DNA of 64,000 nt from Pictodentalium vernedei (lineage: Eukaryota; Mollusca; Scaphopoda; Dentaliida; Dentaliidae): contig CM062297.1 of NCBI GenBank assembly GCA_031216915.1, forward strand, positions 362,713,704 through 362,777,703, given 5' to 3'. The notes under the pieces were generated by a model. The model was given only the letters and a program-made list of their open reading frames with translations, searched no databases and had not been told where the DNA came from. The position numbers and the translations under genes are program-made. Shown here one piece after another: positions 24,801 to 36,297 of the stretch. Position 1 is the first letter of the stretch. Every line of letters starts with the position of its first letter.

Positions 24801-24886
24801 AGTATTCATTTTTGATGGACGGTTTTTAACCGGTGACGATTTCAATACCGGTACCAACCAGTATACCGTAATACCATGCAGCCCTA
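21831..24886. mobile_element. Non-autonomous hAT element, 3.06 kb
   Basis: The tips TAGGGTTGCACGGTAT and TAGGGCTGCATGGTAT (complement of the right end) are near-identical inverted repeats. They continue into ACCGGTA-rich subterminal sequence on both sides. An 8-bp target duplication, TAATTGGA (21823-21830) and TAATTGAA (24887-24894), has one mismatch, as expected for hAT. No transposase is present. The interior is a Helentron-like tandem array, so the hAT is only a shell. Confidence 0.85.
22157..24668 (+). mobile_element. 'GTGTCA-tail' Helentron-like arrays inside the hAT, two fused copies
   Basis: The same ~336-bp dimers as at 11876 fill this segment. There are two complete 3' ends (AGTTGAGCTACAGTGTCATT...TTTCATT), one finishing at about 23469 and one at about 24668. 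No 5' hairpin starts either copy. After the first end the array restarts in mid-monomer (TTTTTTGTGTGAATGTTTAG). The simplest reading is a copy inserted into an older copy, followed by array recombination that lost the left boundary. Confidence 0.8.
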
Positions 24887-25231
24887 TAATTGAAACACCT
24901 TTACCTCTTTACAAGCTGCTGGAAAATATTCCTGCCAAGGCAGGAATTGGGCTTAAAGCAACCATGACAATTCGTATCTATGAAAAGTACAAGAAAATAT
25001 TTGACGTGTTAAGAGTTGTAAATATTAATGTTGACTACAAACTGCATGAACTTACATGTTCATGTAACTATATGGCTCATCTCATGGAGGGTAGCTACCT
25101 TGTTTCTTCACCAGAACAACCTTGAAAATCTTTGAATTTTTCATCTGCAGCCCCCTGAAAATATACTTGGAGATCCTGAAAATGCCTTGAATTACAGGAA
25201 AAGTAGAACCTGATGGGCATATGTGAAGTAT

Positions 25232-25493
25232 GTTTATAAATTAACCCTTTACAAGGCTTCAGATTATTTATTTATGATAATTACTGTCATACAGCTACTG
25301 ATGACTTTGCAGTGTTTCTACATCATTGTTGGCTGACCGTACAGACAGGCAACCGTTAGTCGCGGTTTATAAATTAACCCTTTACAAGGCTTCAGATTAT
25401 TTATTTATGATAATTACTGTCATACAGCTACTGATGACTTTGCAGTGTTTCTACATCATTGTTGCCTGGCTGTACGGTCAGCCAACAATGATG
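25232..25493 (+). repeat. 100-bp direct repeat with patchwork spacer
   Basis: Units 25232-25331 and 25365-25464 appear identical over 100 bp. The 33-bp spacer starts with GCTGACCGTACA; together with the unit end it makes CATCATTGTTGGCTGACCGT.. (25321-25343), a perfect 23-nt inverse of 25471-25493. The spacer ends with ACCGTTAGTCGCGGT, also found in the hAT end at about 24782. Confidence 0.85.
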
Positions 25494-26629
25494 CAAAAAC
25501 ATTACCTGGATAAAATGCAGCCTACCGGATGAGTTCCCAAGGAAGAATACACCTGTGGACAACTTTTTCCAACAAATTTAATAGCGGCAGTTTGTGACTG
25601 TATGGGGAATTATGGGTTGAATTGAGGAAAATGAATATCTTGCTAACCTTGACTTTATATTCACATTCTTTACTTTTGCAAAGTGTAGGAATCATCACTT
25701 GATTTATGTATGAGTGAGGTCAATTGCAATGTGAAATTCAATTTTGTTTATCACACTTTGACAAGCCCATTTCTTAACCCTTTGAACACATACAACCAAT
25801 TTTTGGGTACAGCCCTTGCAATTGGCATCGGCATTCGGCAGTGCCAAGGCAAAAGCCAAGGTGATTTTGTTTTGCGTCAGCAGAAATAATGCCAACGCCA
25901 AGCAGTGTGTCCATGTGCGTTAAAAGTAAAACAGAGCATGGGTGAAACTTACCAGATGAACAGATACAGATTAAAAAGATTGTCTTTTTGACAAAACTTT
26001 CTATTCATTTAGAAAAAATTATCCCAACATTATCTAGACAAAACTCCATCTTAATAATAGAAAGAAACACGAATCGTGTCCCGGAGCTGAACATCATTTT
26101 GTTGAATGTTTCCGTCGGAATTGATCCGTTTACCCGGGAACAATTGGACCTAGGACATTTCGGCCTTCTGTTATTAAGAGGAATTTTGTGGTAAAAACTG
26201 AACAAATTATTCTTAGCAAAAGCCAATTAAGTACTTTGAAAATGTTAATTTGATTTATTCATCGGTGCGGATCTGTTGAATAAAATGAATGTGTGTCAGT
26301 TGCGGTGGTGACGGTTATGGTGCATGTAATGATGTTGGGGAAATTTGGAATACAGGAGAAGCAACCCAAAACAAAGTCGGTCCATGCGAGAACTCGGTCC
26401 AACACAAATTTGGTTCATAAGAAAACTCGGCCTGCGTAATTTTTCAAGCTTAGCTCATACAAAAATGGCCTGTGCGAGAACACTCTTTTGAGATCCCGTG
26501 AGAGATATCTACTGAAAAAAGTTAACATCAGAGTTCCTTCTGCTTCTTGCTTCTGCAATTTTAAGTGAACATGTGGCACCTTTCAAAACAAAACAAAATA
26601 AACATTGTCACGAAATTGGAGTGTTAAAT

Positions 26630-27647
26630 GGAATAGGGACAACCCGCCTCAGGGACAACCTGCCCCAGGCCTATTTTTGGGGCGGGGTTGTCCCAATTTT
26701 TTCTGATTTTTGAGTGGGTTGTCCCAATTTTTTCTGATTTTTGAAGAAATATGTTTGGGGGATGGTAATATATAAAAAAAAGATATTTACTCACTTTTTC
26801 ATCTAAAATTATCCACAATCCACATTGATCGTATTAACACATCCCAGAATGACTGAATTAACCTAATAATAGTTTTAAACTGAAGTGGCGGGTTGTTTTA
26901 GTCATGTTGTTTCAGTGGGGTACCCTCCAAGAGGAATGATATTTGTTTTATGCACAAAAAATCAAATGACAAGACGTTGTTTTAGCGTGATATGGATTCA
27001 TCACAGCGTTGCTCTCTTTTCCTCTATCTAAGACTAAGACAATAAATGTGTTGTTTTAGCTGTTAACAATCTTCATGTTGCTTTTCTTTGAATTATACCT
27101 GTTGGCAGTAGTGAAGACTTCTGAATTTCTTCATTATGCTAATTAAATTCAACAGAGTAACGAAATTTAGTAAACAAAGGGGTATACTTCAACGGCAAAA
27201 AATACGAAACAGAGGAATATCGTGTACTTTCGCAACCCATTCAGTGTCACAAGTGTCAGAAATTTGGGCACTTGTCACACAAATGCAATGAGGAACAACA
27301 ATGTATGAAATGCGTCGACAAACACATCGCGAAGGCATGCAGTGCCACAACTCTGGAAAGCCCCAATTGCGGGACAACACCCCAGCAACTATCGGGAGTG
27401 TAGCCACTTCAAAAAAGTTAAAATAAACATCCAGCTTAAAGCTCTAAATGTAAGTAGTGCCAAGAACACGTCCTCACCTTATTCCACGTGCACCCTAATG
27501 GCTGGCTCTATTTTGTCCATTGGCATGTTGTCTACGCACCTCCAATATCATAGTTAAATAGCTGATAACTGCGGCGCGTGAAAAACTTAGGACGGATTGT
27601 CCCGGGACGGGTTGTCCCAGTCAGTTTGGGGCGGTTTGTCCCGTTCC
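26630..27647. mobile_element. Element bounded by GGGACAACCC iterons
   Basis: The left end has GGGACAACCCGCC, GGGACAACCTGCC and then inverted GGTTGTCCC copies (26636-26730). The right end has GGATTGTCCC, GGGTTGTCCC and GCGGTTTGTCCC (27593-27642). The outer ends GGAATAGGGACAACCCGCC and GGAACGGGACAAACCGCC (right complement) form an inverted pair. It contains a retrotransposon gag fragment. I cannot assign a superfamily. Confidence 0.5.
27161..27460 (+). pseudogene. Non-LTR retrotransposon ORF1 zinc-knuckle remnant, frameshifted
   Basis: The frame from 27161 reads NLVNKGVYFNGKKYETEEYR, then LSQPIQCHKCQKFGHLSHKC (CX2CX4HX4C), then CMKCVDKHIAKAC, a second Cys-His knuckle, then PNCG. The third knuckle continues one frame over as GQHPSNYRECSHFKK, so one extra base near 27374 breaks the ORF. 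This arrangement is typical of ORF1 (gag-like) in Jockey/I-type LINEs. No reverse transcriptase is adjacent. Confidence 0.78.
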
Positions 27648-27822
27648 CTGTAAAACAGGATACGATTCAATTCAGAATTAGAGGGTGGGAACGAATGCAG
27701 GACTGTTAAGGTGTGTGTGTAAGGGTGTGGCCAGGGTTGGCATCACCGATCTCCAATTTTGGAAGTGGGGTGGGCAACACAAATTAGAGGGTAGGATTGA
27801 ATCTGGGAATGAAGTTGGGGGG

Positions 27823-27903
27823 GGGGGGGCGGTATACAAGTCAAAGTGGAACTGATAACAAACTTTGTTATTAGTTCCACTTCGACTTGTGTACCCCCCC
27901 CCC
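27823..27903. repeat. Near-perfect palindrome with poly-G and poly-C arms
   Basis: GGTATACAAGTCAAAGTGGA.. pairs with the complement ending in ..TTCGACTTGTGTACC around a single central base at 27863 (AACAAA-C-TTTGTT). The arms extend into a G-run on the left and a C-run on the right, so each arm is ~40-50 nt with only a few mismatches. Confidence 0.8.
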
Positions 27904-29004
27904 CTTCCCCCCCCCCCCCCATGTTATATTATTTATTAATAAAACAGATACTGATTTTTTTATTGATAAAATTTTATTATTTTTTGTTTTAATCCATTCA
28001 TGACATAATGATAATAATATTATATATGATCATTAACGAATACAATGCATTAACATCATGTGTGTCACATTTACTCAATCAAGAACAATGTCAAATCAGG
28101 ACCACTCAAACTTTGAAAGAATCCAGTGACTGATTTTATACGCATTTACAAACTGAAAGTGATGGAGTCGCCACCACCTACCACTGACCTCGGAATGGAA
28201 AAATGTTCTCATCTGACGTGACTATTTTACCACGCAATTTTTTGTTACTGAGTACCTGGACGACATTGGTTATAATAACTTGGTCAAAACCGTCTCGGGT
28301 GACGAATCTTCCCAGGGACTCCCGTCCCGATACACGTGGTGTTAATCTTGAAGTGGAAGTAAACAAGCCCACCTGACATGCAGTATGGGTTTGATAACCT
28401 CGACCAAATTATTGAAATTATGGAAACGAAAGTGACAAAATTAATAAAAATTTGGATCTTTGTTGTAGTAGACTGACAGGGTTTGAGGTGACTTGTTTTT
28501 AACCCACTTTGCCGCCAAAATGTTATTCCCTTTTTTCGCGATAGTGATATGTTCAAACAACGATGAACAAGGCAAAACTTACCACACAACATAGAATTTT
28601 ATTCAGGAACAACAGACTTCAAATCGACACACTCACACAAAAGCTGCACTCATCATAACGCCTCTAAGGCTCTCGTAAGTCTTGTTTTTATTAACAATAA
28701 TCATTTTTAAAAAAGTGCTGACGCAAACTGTTTTTTAGCCGACGCAAACTGCTGTTGCTGAAGCGAATTTTCTGAATTGCAAGGGCTGCAGTACAAGGCA
28801 TAATTTTGTCCCATTTTGTCTCTTTATAAGAGGTCTATACATGGGGCATTGATGATAAAATAATAATTGTAGTCTGCAGCCAGATGGATGCAGACTGCAG
28901 TTACTATTTTATCCTCCCTGTATATTGATATTGGACTGATGCATCTCACTGTAAGTGTTCACAAAGGCGATACCATTCCAGGAAATGAGGGTTCAAAGGG
29001 TTAA

Positions 29005-30740
29005 CAGAATTGAACTCCCTCTGAGAATTCTGATAAGTGGAGCAGCACTTTTTTTCTGTGGTGCACAAGTTCTGCTTTACTGGTATAATTGGTCCTAGTT
29101 TCGTAAAACCTGCAGTGTGAGTCCTATAAGGTGGGCAGCATATTTATAACTGATTGGCTAGATGTGACATGATACTTTTGTTGCGGTCATTATGTATCCA
29201 TTTGTACATAATGCAGTGTTTCTACTAGGTCAGAAATGAGGAGGCCATTTTGGAGATGAAAAAACATGAGCATCTCCATTACCATGGCTTGCAAAAGAGA
29301 GTACTCTTATGGAATGTGCCAAGGATAACTCAGCTCGCTCACATGAGGAGCATTTTTAAATTGTTTCAACAGATGGTCTCATCATTCTTGAGAGCTTGTA
29401 TCAGTTAGCTCCTCTCACGGAATAAAATCGTCTCTCACTGATCTTCCTTGGCTTCCATATCAGCAAATCTTGAGCTTTCTTTTGCAGAACCACCAGGTAT
29501 TAATACGTCTTCTCACAGGCAATGTTTTACAGAAACAAAACATTGCCATCGGCAAGATGTATTAATGCTTCTGCAATTTTCCTGTGCGTCCCCAGAAAAC
29601 AATAGCCATTACTAAATTAAAAACCAGTCTTGTCATAAGAGGATGCTACATTATTAATAGAGAAAATGTTGGTTCAGGCAATGTGGCCGTCAAGTGAACC
29701 TTCTGCCTCCCAAGCAGAAACCCTGAAAAGTGACCCTAAACATCAAGAATGAACACTTTGGAAGCCTTTAGTTTATCAGCAAGCTCAGGCCTCCATCTAG
29801 TTTTGCATAGTTTGTTATTTTCTAATGAGAGTTTGGTGTTTTCTGATGAGGGTCATCCAAAAAGAAATCTTGATTTAAAAAAAATTATCACCTGTTTCTG
29901 CAACTGTAGTTTTTGTGTGGATGTAAGTCTGTGTGTATGTAAGAAGTGGTAAAACATTGCCTTTCAGTGATCTCATCATCTCAATATAATCATTAGTCAT
30001 TTAAATATTTTTCTGTACATGTAGTTCAAAACTAATAACATGGCTCTGTAGATACTAGGGTACACAGAATCATAAATGACAAAACATTAAAAAAAGCGGG
30101 CATGTTGTGGGGTTTTTTTTCCTCTATGATTTAAATGGTGGTGGGGGGGGGGGGGGGGAGGGGATTTTGTTGTTAATATGCTGTCATGAGCTAAATGAGA
30201 TGTTTCATGGTTGATCGAATTCACTGGCCTTCAATCTTGACACAACAATTAATTGATGTTCAAGCTGGTAGTCTGCAGTATTATCTCATGTCGCAAACAA
30301 TGTCAAACATCAAAACACAATGCAAGAAAAAAACTGAGAAAAAACTAAAATATAATAGTTTGGTTTTTGTATTTTTTCATTTGTGGATGATTGTTATGTA
30401 ATATGTATTTCACATCATTGAGACTTTTAGAATGTAAGGTTCAACATTGTTACCTCCCTTGATGTGTCTTTCCACTGTTCACTGTATCACATTAAATATT
30501 GGAGAGTCACATCAAGGGAGGTGAAATAATTGAAAAATGAACATGACATTCTATGGGTGAAACACCTGAGCATACCTGTCATGATGGAATCACCTGTGCC
30601 TGTTTACCTGCAGACCATGCTAGGCATAAGTTGACAACATACATTTCAAATCTTAAGTTATTTATTAACAATATTTATGTGTGAAGTATAGTTCTGGTTA
30701 ATACAGTTTTGTCTATTGAATTCAGTACACTAAATTGTAG
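29005..30740. other. AT-rich non-coding DNA with two small foldbacks
   Basis: No gene is recognised. Inverted pairs: GCAATGTTTT with AAAACATTGC inside TTAATAC..GTATTAA (about 29494-29560), and TTACCTCCCTTGATGTG with CACATCAAGGGAGGTGA (about 30449-30523). A G-run lies at about 30139-30160. Confidence 0.55.
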
Positions 30741-30742
30741 TA

Positions 30743-31170
30743 CAGTGGAACCCACTTAATTGGATATCTCTTAACTTAATAACCCCGTTAATTGAATATA
30801 ATTTCTGAACACAAAACCATTTACCATACCTCCAGTACAAATTTGACCTGTTAATTGAATACAGGTTATAGAGTAAACTCCTGTTAATTGAATAAAAAGT
30901 CTTGTAACCTGTCGAGAAATTACCCTGACTCTCCCAGTTTTCCTTTGTTTATATACCTATTTGGCCTCAGTACATCCAATACAGGCATTTAATCTATTAT
31001 ATCTTGTTTGACAGAGCTCAAAAAACTCTGTCAAACAAGATATAATGAATAAATGCTAAGTTTATCTCTAGAATACAGGAAAGTGATAAAATCCCTGTTA
31101 ATTGATTAACTCCTGTTAATTGAATAATTTTCATTGGCAAAGTGGCTATTCAATTAACAGGGTTCCACTG
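30743..31170. mobile_element. pogo/Tigger-like MITE, 428 bp
   Basis: The ends CAGTGGAACCCACTTAATTG and CAATTAACAGGGTTCCACTG are inverted repeats flanked by TA (30741-30742, 31171-31172). CAGTGGAACC followed by TTAATTGAA-type subterminal repeats is typical of pogo-type Tc1/mariner elements. Many TTAATTGAAT copies occur in both arms. A separate palindrome lies inside at 30996-31046. Confidence 0.78.
30996..31046. repeat. Perfect hairpin with the TTGTTTGACAGAG stem
   Basis: ATTATATCTTGTTTGACAGA.. (30996-31016) pairs without mismatch with 31026-31046 across a 9-nt loop. It is one of at least five hairpins or halves in the window sharing the CTTGTTTGA..TCAAACAAG stem. Confidence 0.85.
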
Positions 31171-31831
31171 TATCCATATTTACCAGAATAAACACAACCA
31201 GATTTTTAAGATTATTATTTTTGCTAATATTTCCCAGCAAAGGTATCTGGAGTTTAGTGTGTGCAAATTTGAAATGTCTGTTCCTCTGACATTTCTGTCA
31301 CAATGTAGCCAACGATGCAGAAATGACATTAACTATTACATTTCAAAGGTTTACTTGAATTTGAAGAATTTTCAGATCTTTCTTCACCGGAAGCATTTTG
31401 AACTTGAGCAGGTCATATAAGAGCCCCACGCCATTGATATATATCCAAGGTGGCCCATATGCCTCACTGGTATTGTAGGAGCACAATAGACATAGCTATC
31501 CTTGTGACTCATGCACCTCTACATTGAGAAAAATGTACATTTTTGGCTCCATATTTCACAAACTTCTCCCAGACCAAAACATTTTGTTCGGCTTGATGTG
31601 AAAATTTGTTAAATTTGGGCAAAGAAATGTGTATTTTTCTTTACTTTAAAAGACCATAGAAGAGACAAAACAAATGAGGGAATCTTCTCTCATATCTCAA
31701 GAATGAAGAGAATGTGCATCCTCTTCCTGCAAATTCCCTGTAAGATAGCAATAACATGTTGGTAAACACAATGTTGGTGTAAACTCTCTCTCTTAGATCT
31801 AGGAAAAGTTGGGGAGCCTGTGCCCCCCCTC

Positions 31832-31833
<2 letters not shown>

Positions 31834-31862
<29 letters not shown>
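31834..31862. repeat. (CA)n microsatellite
   Basis: About 14 uninterrupted CA units follow a C-rich tract. Confidence 0.95.
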
Positions 31863-31867
<5 letters not shown>

Positions 31868-33142
31868 TTTTTTCATTTTTCTGTTTGTTCGTAGGCTGTT
31901 CCTGCACCATGCACAGTATAAACAGTCTTTGGACCCATAGCTAGATCTTATGTGGAGACCTTGTTGCAATACAGCAGCATTGTAATTAATGGTGATGATT
32001 AAAGGTATAAAGAAGTTTCCGAGGCCAAACTTATAAATTGAAATAAGTTGAATTCTTGTAAAATAAATATGCTTAAAACTAAACCCTTTGAATTGGAAAT
32101 AAATATTCTTGTTTCTAAATATATTTTTTATCACACAGCCAGTGCATGCCCCTGTATAATTGAAAAAAAACAAAGTTTTCCAGTCATGAGTTTCTAAGCT
32201 TCACCAAACAGGATGTAATGGAATATATTAAAATCAAACTTGTAACCAGGATATATATGATTGTGATCTGTAATAAAGTTTTAGGAAGTACATAACCCTG
32301 TTGCCGAACTAAATTCTACAAATAAATTACTCTCTAATTCAACAAGTTTTCTCAGTATTTCCCCCGAAAAAGAAAATAGGACAGGAATTTTTTTGTTTTT
32401 AAGCTTCCAGTTCAGCTGCATTTTTATGATTCATCCCTTGTTGAGGTGTGTCTTCATCTTTCTGTTCTATATGACGTCTTTTAATCTATGATTTACAGTT
32501 TGGTCTAAAATGCTTTGTGGTTTGATTTTTTATTTTTCTTATTCAGTGTCTGGTTGAAATTCTGTAATATCGAAAGATTTCTCCATACAAGATCCTGAAA
32601 TTTTGTTTATTCTTTGAATCAACTGTTGAGAGAAAGTTATAATGTTAAACATTTATGCTGAGGAGAATGTTTCAGTTAAAGAAGTGCATAATTTGTTTGT
32701 TGTGGGTTTTTTCTATTTGTTTGTACACTTTTTATTCTCTTTAGTTTTGTATTGACTTTTCTATAGTTCTGGAGTTTCAAATTGTCATTGGCTTGTGTGC
32801 ATCGGTACAACACAGTTCTTGTCTGCTTTGTAGTTTGTACGTTATAAATTGAGTTTCAACCTTCCATCCATAAAACATTGTTGTAATTATGATCGTTGTT
32901 ACAAGCTTCTGCAAATGGAAAATGGAGGAGTTCAAGAACATATTGTATGCTGGACTGTTATCCTTTCATTTTACAGTGCAGTATAGCTGAGTCATATTGT
33001 ATTTAACCTGACCAGTGGCTCCAAATGAAATGTTAACGATTCATGCAATAAAAGTGTTTATGTATTGTGTGGAAAGGGTTTTAATCCTTCTGGAGAAAAC
33101 CTTTTTTTTCTTCTTTGATGGTACGATAGGAGGTACAATTAA

Positions 33143-33335
33143 CCCCTCTGCAAACTGATGTTGAAATTTCAAGATTTCCAGCTGCCATTTTTTTCCAAAG
33201 TGCGACTAGAAATTTCTCCAATTCAATCTTGTTTGAGCTCTGTCAAACAAGATTGAATTGATTTAATTTCTAGTTGCATTATGTGAAAAACTAGCCATTG
33301 AAACTTTTAGTATTTTGACATCTGTTTACATGGGG
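33143..33335. mobile_element. Palindromic piggyBac-like MITE, 193 bp
   Basis: TTAA lies at 33139-33142 and 33336-33339. The ends CCCCTCTGCAAACTGATGTT and ..GACATCTGTTTACATGGGG are loose inverted repeats. The centre is a perfect 18-bp hairpin, CAATTCAATCTTGTTTGA with its complement around GCTCTG (33219-33260). The arms flank it with CTAGAAATT and AATTTCTAG. Related copies or halves lie at 8162, 37540, 61475 and 63865. Confidence 0.72.
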
Positions 33336-34306
33336 TTAAGGGATATCTAATTAAGTGGGCAGTACTGTATTAACAGTTGGCAATCGAAAATATCAATCCA
33401 ACCTTGTGTTTGGTATTAGGACCGATGATCTCTGTGAGTAGGCTTAGTTTAGAGGTTAAATCTAATCGGTCTGTTTTTTCTTATTATGCATTGATAGATT
33501 GTTGATTGACACTTTCCTTCCTGATAGCTGTTCCTGGTAGTACACGTAATTATAAAATCTACAAGTGGAGGTAATTTGTTATTTTTTCTATGTTTAGTGT
33601 TGTTTTCAATTAATTAAGATAGAAGTATAAAAAAACAATACTTTCATGTAATAAGACTAAGCATCTTAATAAGAAAAAAAACATGTTTTCTTTATAAATA
33701 AGTATTCTCAAAATTTTCAGTTAAATATTACCAGGGTAATAAGATATCAATGAAATTTTTTTTCTTGTTCATAAGATTTCCATTTTTTCACCATATGCAT
33801 TACTTAAATTTTTCTTGTGAATGAAAATATTCAATTTCAGATTAATCATGAGGACACAATTTTCTCAAATTCCATTTTGATAAACTTATACATTTATAAT
33901 TTTTTTTTTTACATCTCATGGTAACGCTGGGAATACACTGTCAAAAAATTGAATTCAAAACAATAAATCTTTTTAAAAATTGCCCAAACTTTGTGAAAAT
34001 ATCAGATAAAAAAATATCATTTCATGTGATACTGTACTCACAGATGAAAGGTGCAGATGTTAAAAAATACCTGCAGGTACTGGTAAAGAGTTGTTTGGAA
34101 CAGAAAATTCAATAAAGACAGAAAGAAATTCTAGGCATTTTCTTTGCACAAGAAAACATATTTCATTGCAACCCTGACTAACAGAAGTTTAAGTTCTTAG
34201 TTAATTTAATAAAAGGTAGGTACTTTTATGGTTGAATATGTGTTACACACTGTGTTGAATTATATTCTTACAAACAATGAACAGATTTGAATGATTTTTG
34301 TTTCAG

Positions 34307-34473
34307 ATGATCTCAGTGAGACATATCTACCACTCATACATTTTTCCTGTGGTGTAATGGCAGGTGCTTTTGCATCAATGCTAACACAGCCTGCAGATGT
34401 TGTAAAGACACATGTGCAGTTGTATCCAAAGAAATTCGGAAGGATTATCACAGTATTGCTGTTCATTCATGAG
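34307..34473 (+). CDS. SLC25A38: SLC25A38-like mitochondrial glycine carrier, internal exon
   Basis: After a TTTTTGTTTCAG acceptor, the 167-nt exon reads (x)DLSETYLPLIHFSCGVMAGA then SMLTQPADVVKTHVQLYPKK, and ends FIHE before GTATAT. TQPADVVKTHVQLYP is the third-repeat carrier signature (Px[D/E]xx[K/R]) in the form specific to SLC25A38 (Hem25 in yeast). This carrier brings glycine into mitochondria for 5-aminolevulinate, and so heme, synthesis. The intron enters in phase 1 and leaves in phase 0. The next exon continues the protein in register. The ATG at 34291 lies before the acceptor and is not a start. Earlier exons were not found. Confidence 0.92.
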
Positions 34474-34815
34474 GTATATACATCAGTTATATTTACTATC
34501 AGTGAAAGTACTTGGTTTTACATTTCTTTTTAATTATAACCTCAATCTCAAAGAAAATGGGGGAGGGGGGGGGAACTAGATTACATCTGTCTGCCCATCT
34601 GTCCATGTGTCCATCCATCCACAGCAATATCTTACCACTGAATGGATCCTTATACAAGCCACTCCTGCATATATTATAAAAGTTGCCCCCATTTTTTCAA
34701 CAGAGTTATGGTCCTAACTTTGTTTTTAATTCATTTATGCTTCATTCAGTCCAGTTCTGCAGTGTGGGTATGAATCGAGGATGTAAGTTTGGCTTTTTCC
34801 GGAATTCCGGGTTTT

Positions 34816-36221
34816 TAGCTCACCGAAGGGAGCTCAACTTATCACTTGCCGTCCGTCATCGTCCGTCGTCGTGAACATTTTTCAAACAACTTCTCCTCTC
34901 AAACCACTGGTCCGATTTTCACGAAACTGCATGTGGATGTTCATTACTATATGGCAATTCATGTTTGTTCAAATGAAATGGCCACGTCCATTGGGGGCTC
35001 TGTATGGGGCATAATTCTGATAGCACCGTATGAATTATAGAAAAATTATTAAAAAATCTTCTCCAGAACCAATGTGCAGAATCTTTTGATACTTGGTATG
35101 CAACATCTTGGTATGGGTCTGATTCAAGTTTGTTCAAATCAAGTCCCTGAACCAATATTGGGGCTCACTATGAGGGGCGTGAATTTTTACTTAGTGCAAT
35201 TTAAGAAAAATTCTTTAAAAATCTTCTCCAGAACCAATGGGCAGAGTCTTTTGATATTTGGTATGCAGCATCTTGGTATGAGTCTGATTCAAGTTTGTTC
35301 AAATCGAGTCCCTTGATCAATATTGGGGCTCCCTATAGGGGCAGGAATTTTTCCTTAGTGCAATTTAAGGAAAAATCTTCTTCAGAACCAGTGGGCAGAA
35401 TCTTTTGATATTTGGCATACAGCATCTTGGTATGGCTCAGATTCAAGTTTGTTCAAATGGAGTCCCTTGATCAATTTTGGGGCTCACTATGGGGACCTGA
35501 ATTTTTACTTCGTGCAATTTAGGAAAAAAAAATTAAAAATCTTCTTCTCCAGAACCAATGGGCAGGATCTTTTGATATTTGGTATACAGCATTTTGGTAT
35601 GGGTCTGATTCAAGTTTCTTCAAATTGAGTCCTTCTATCAATATTGGGGCTCACTAAAGGGGTGTGAATTTTTACTTAGTGCAATTTAAGAAAATTTCTT
35701 TAACAATATTCTTCACCAGAACCAGTGGGCAGAATCTTTAGATATTTGGTATGCAGCATCTTGGTATGGGTTGGATTCACGTTTGTGCAAATTGAGTCTT
35801 TTGATCAATATTGGGGCGTGAATTTTTACTTAGTGCAATTTAAGAAAAAATTCTTAAAAAATCTTCTCCCGAACCAGTGGGCAAAATCTTTTGATATTTA
35901 GTATGTAGCATCTTAGTAAGGTTCTGATTCAAGTTTGTTCAAATTGAGTCCCTCGATCAATATTGGGCCTCACTGTGGGGGTGTGAATGTTTACTTTGTG
36001 CAGTTCAAGGAAAATTCTTTCAAAATCTTCTTCAGAACCATCATGCAGAATCTTTTGATATTTGATCAGCAGCATTGCCCCATTCAGTCCTGTTGATGTT
36101 TTAGCTCCACAGAGAGTATAGATTTACTCTGTAGAACCTTAAGAATAGCTTTTGATAAAATTTGTGTCTTAACAGTATGGAACATTCAGTGAGCGCCTAA
36201 GGCCCCCTGGGCCCTCTTGTT
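34816..36221 (+). mobile_element. Helentron-like element, 'GGCC-tail' family
   Basis: The 5' tip is TAGCTCACCGAAGGGAGCT, followed by GTCCGTC repeats. GCTCACCGAA (34818-34827) is complementary at 9 of 10 positions to TTCAGTGAGC (36185-36194). The hairpin AGGCCCC-CT-GGGCCCT with CTTGTT follows it. The array has ~7 monomers of 150-165 bp (landmark AATCTTTTGATATTTGG). Confidence 0.8.
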
Positions 36222-36297
36222 GCTACTGTTTTCTGCCTCACCTAGTCTATGCTGAGGGACATGAATATTGTTGTAGAGTTATTTGTGCTCTGATTTT

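Larger units (their letters stand above)
25810..28788. mobile_element. TIR transposon with CAGCCCTTGCAATT ends, non-autonomous
   Basis: CAGCCCTTGCAATT (25810-25823) is inverted at 28775-28788. Subterminal copies of TTTGCGTCAGC or GCYGACGCAAA occur once on the left (about 25870) and twice on the right (about 28720, 28740), as in transposase-binding arrays. The flanks GGGTA and CAGTA may be a decayed 5-bp target duplication. No transposase is recognisable. The CAG tip suggests hAT or P-like elements, but this is uncertain. Confidence 0.6.
25778..29000. mobile_element. piggyBac-like MITE split by a later insertion
   Basis: TTAA-CCCTTTGAACAC (25774-25789) and GTTCAAAGGG-TTAA (28991-29004) are the two ends of the MITE seen intact at 8311-8533. 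The copy is cut at about 25809/28789 by a 2.98-kb transposon. The MITE portion alone is ~245 bp. Confidence 0.75.

Noticed and set aside
24775..25125. 116-codon open frame crossing the hAT right end
   Set aside because: It starts inside the hAT terminal repeat and crosses the target duplication; the downstream part has no motif I recognise, so a gene is not supported.
34291..34306. ATG at 34291 as a start codon for the carrier
   Set aside because: It lies in the polypyrimidine/acceptor region; homology starts after the AG at 34306 and the protein is clearly internal.
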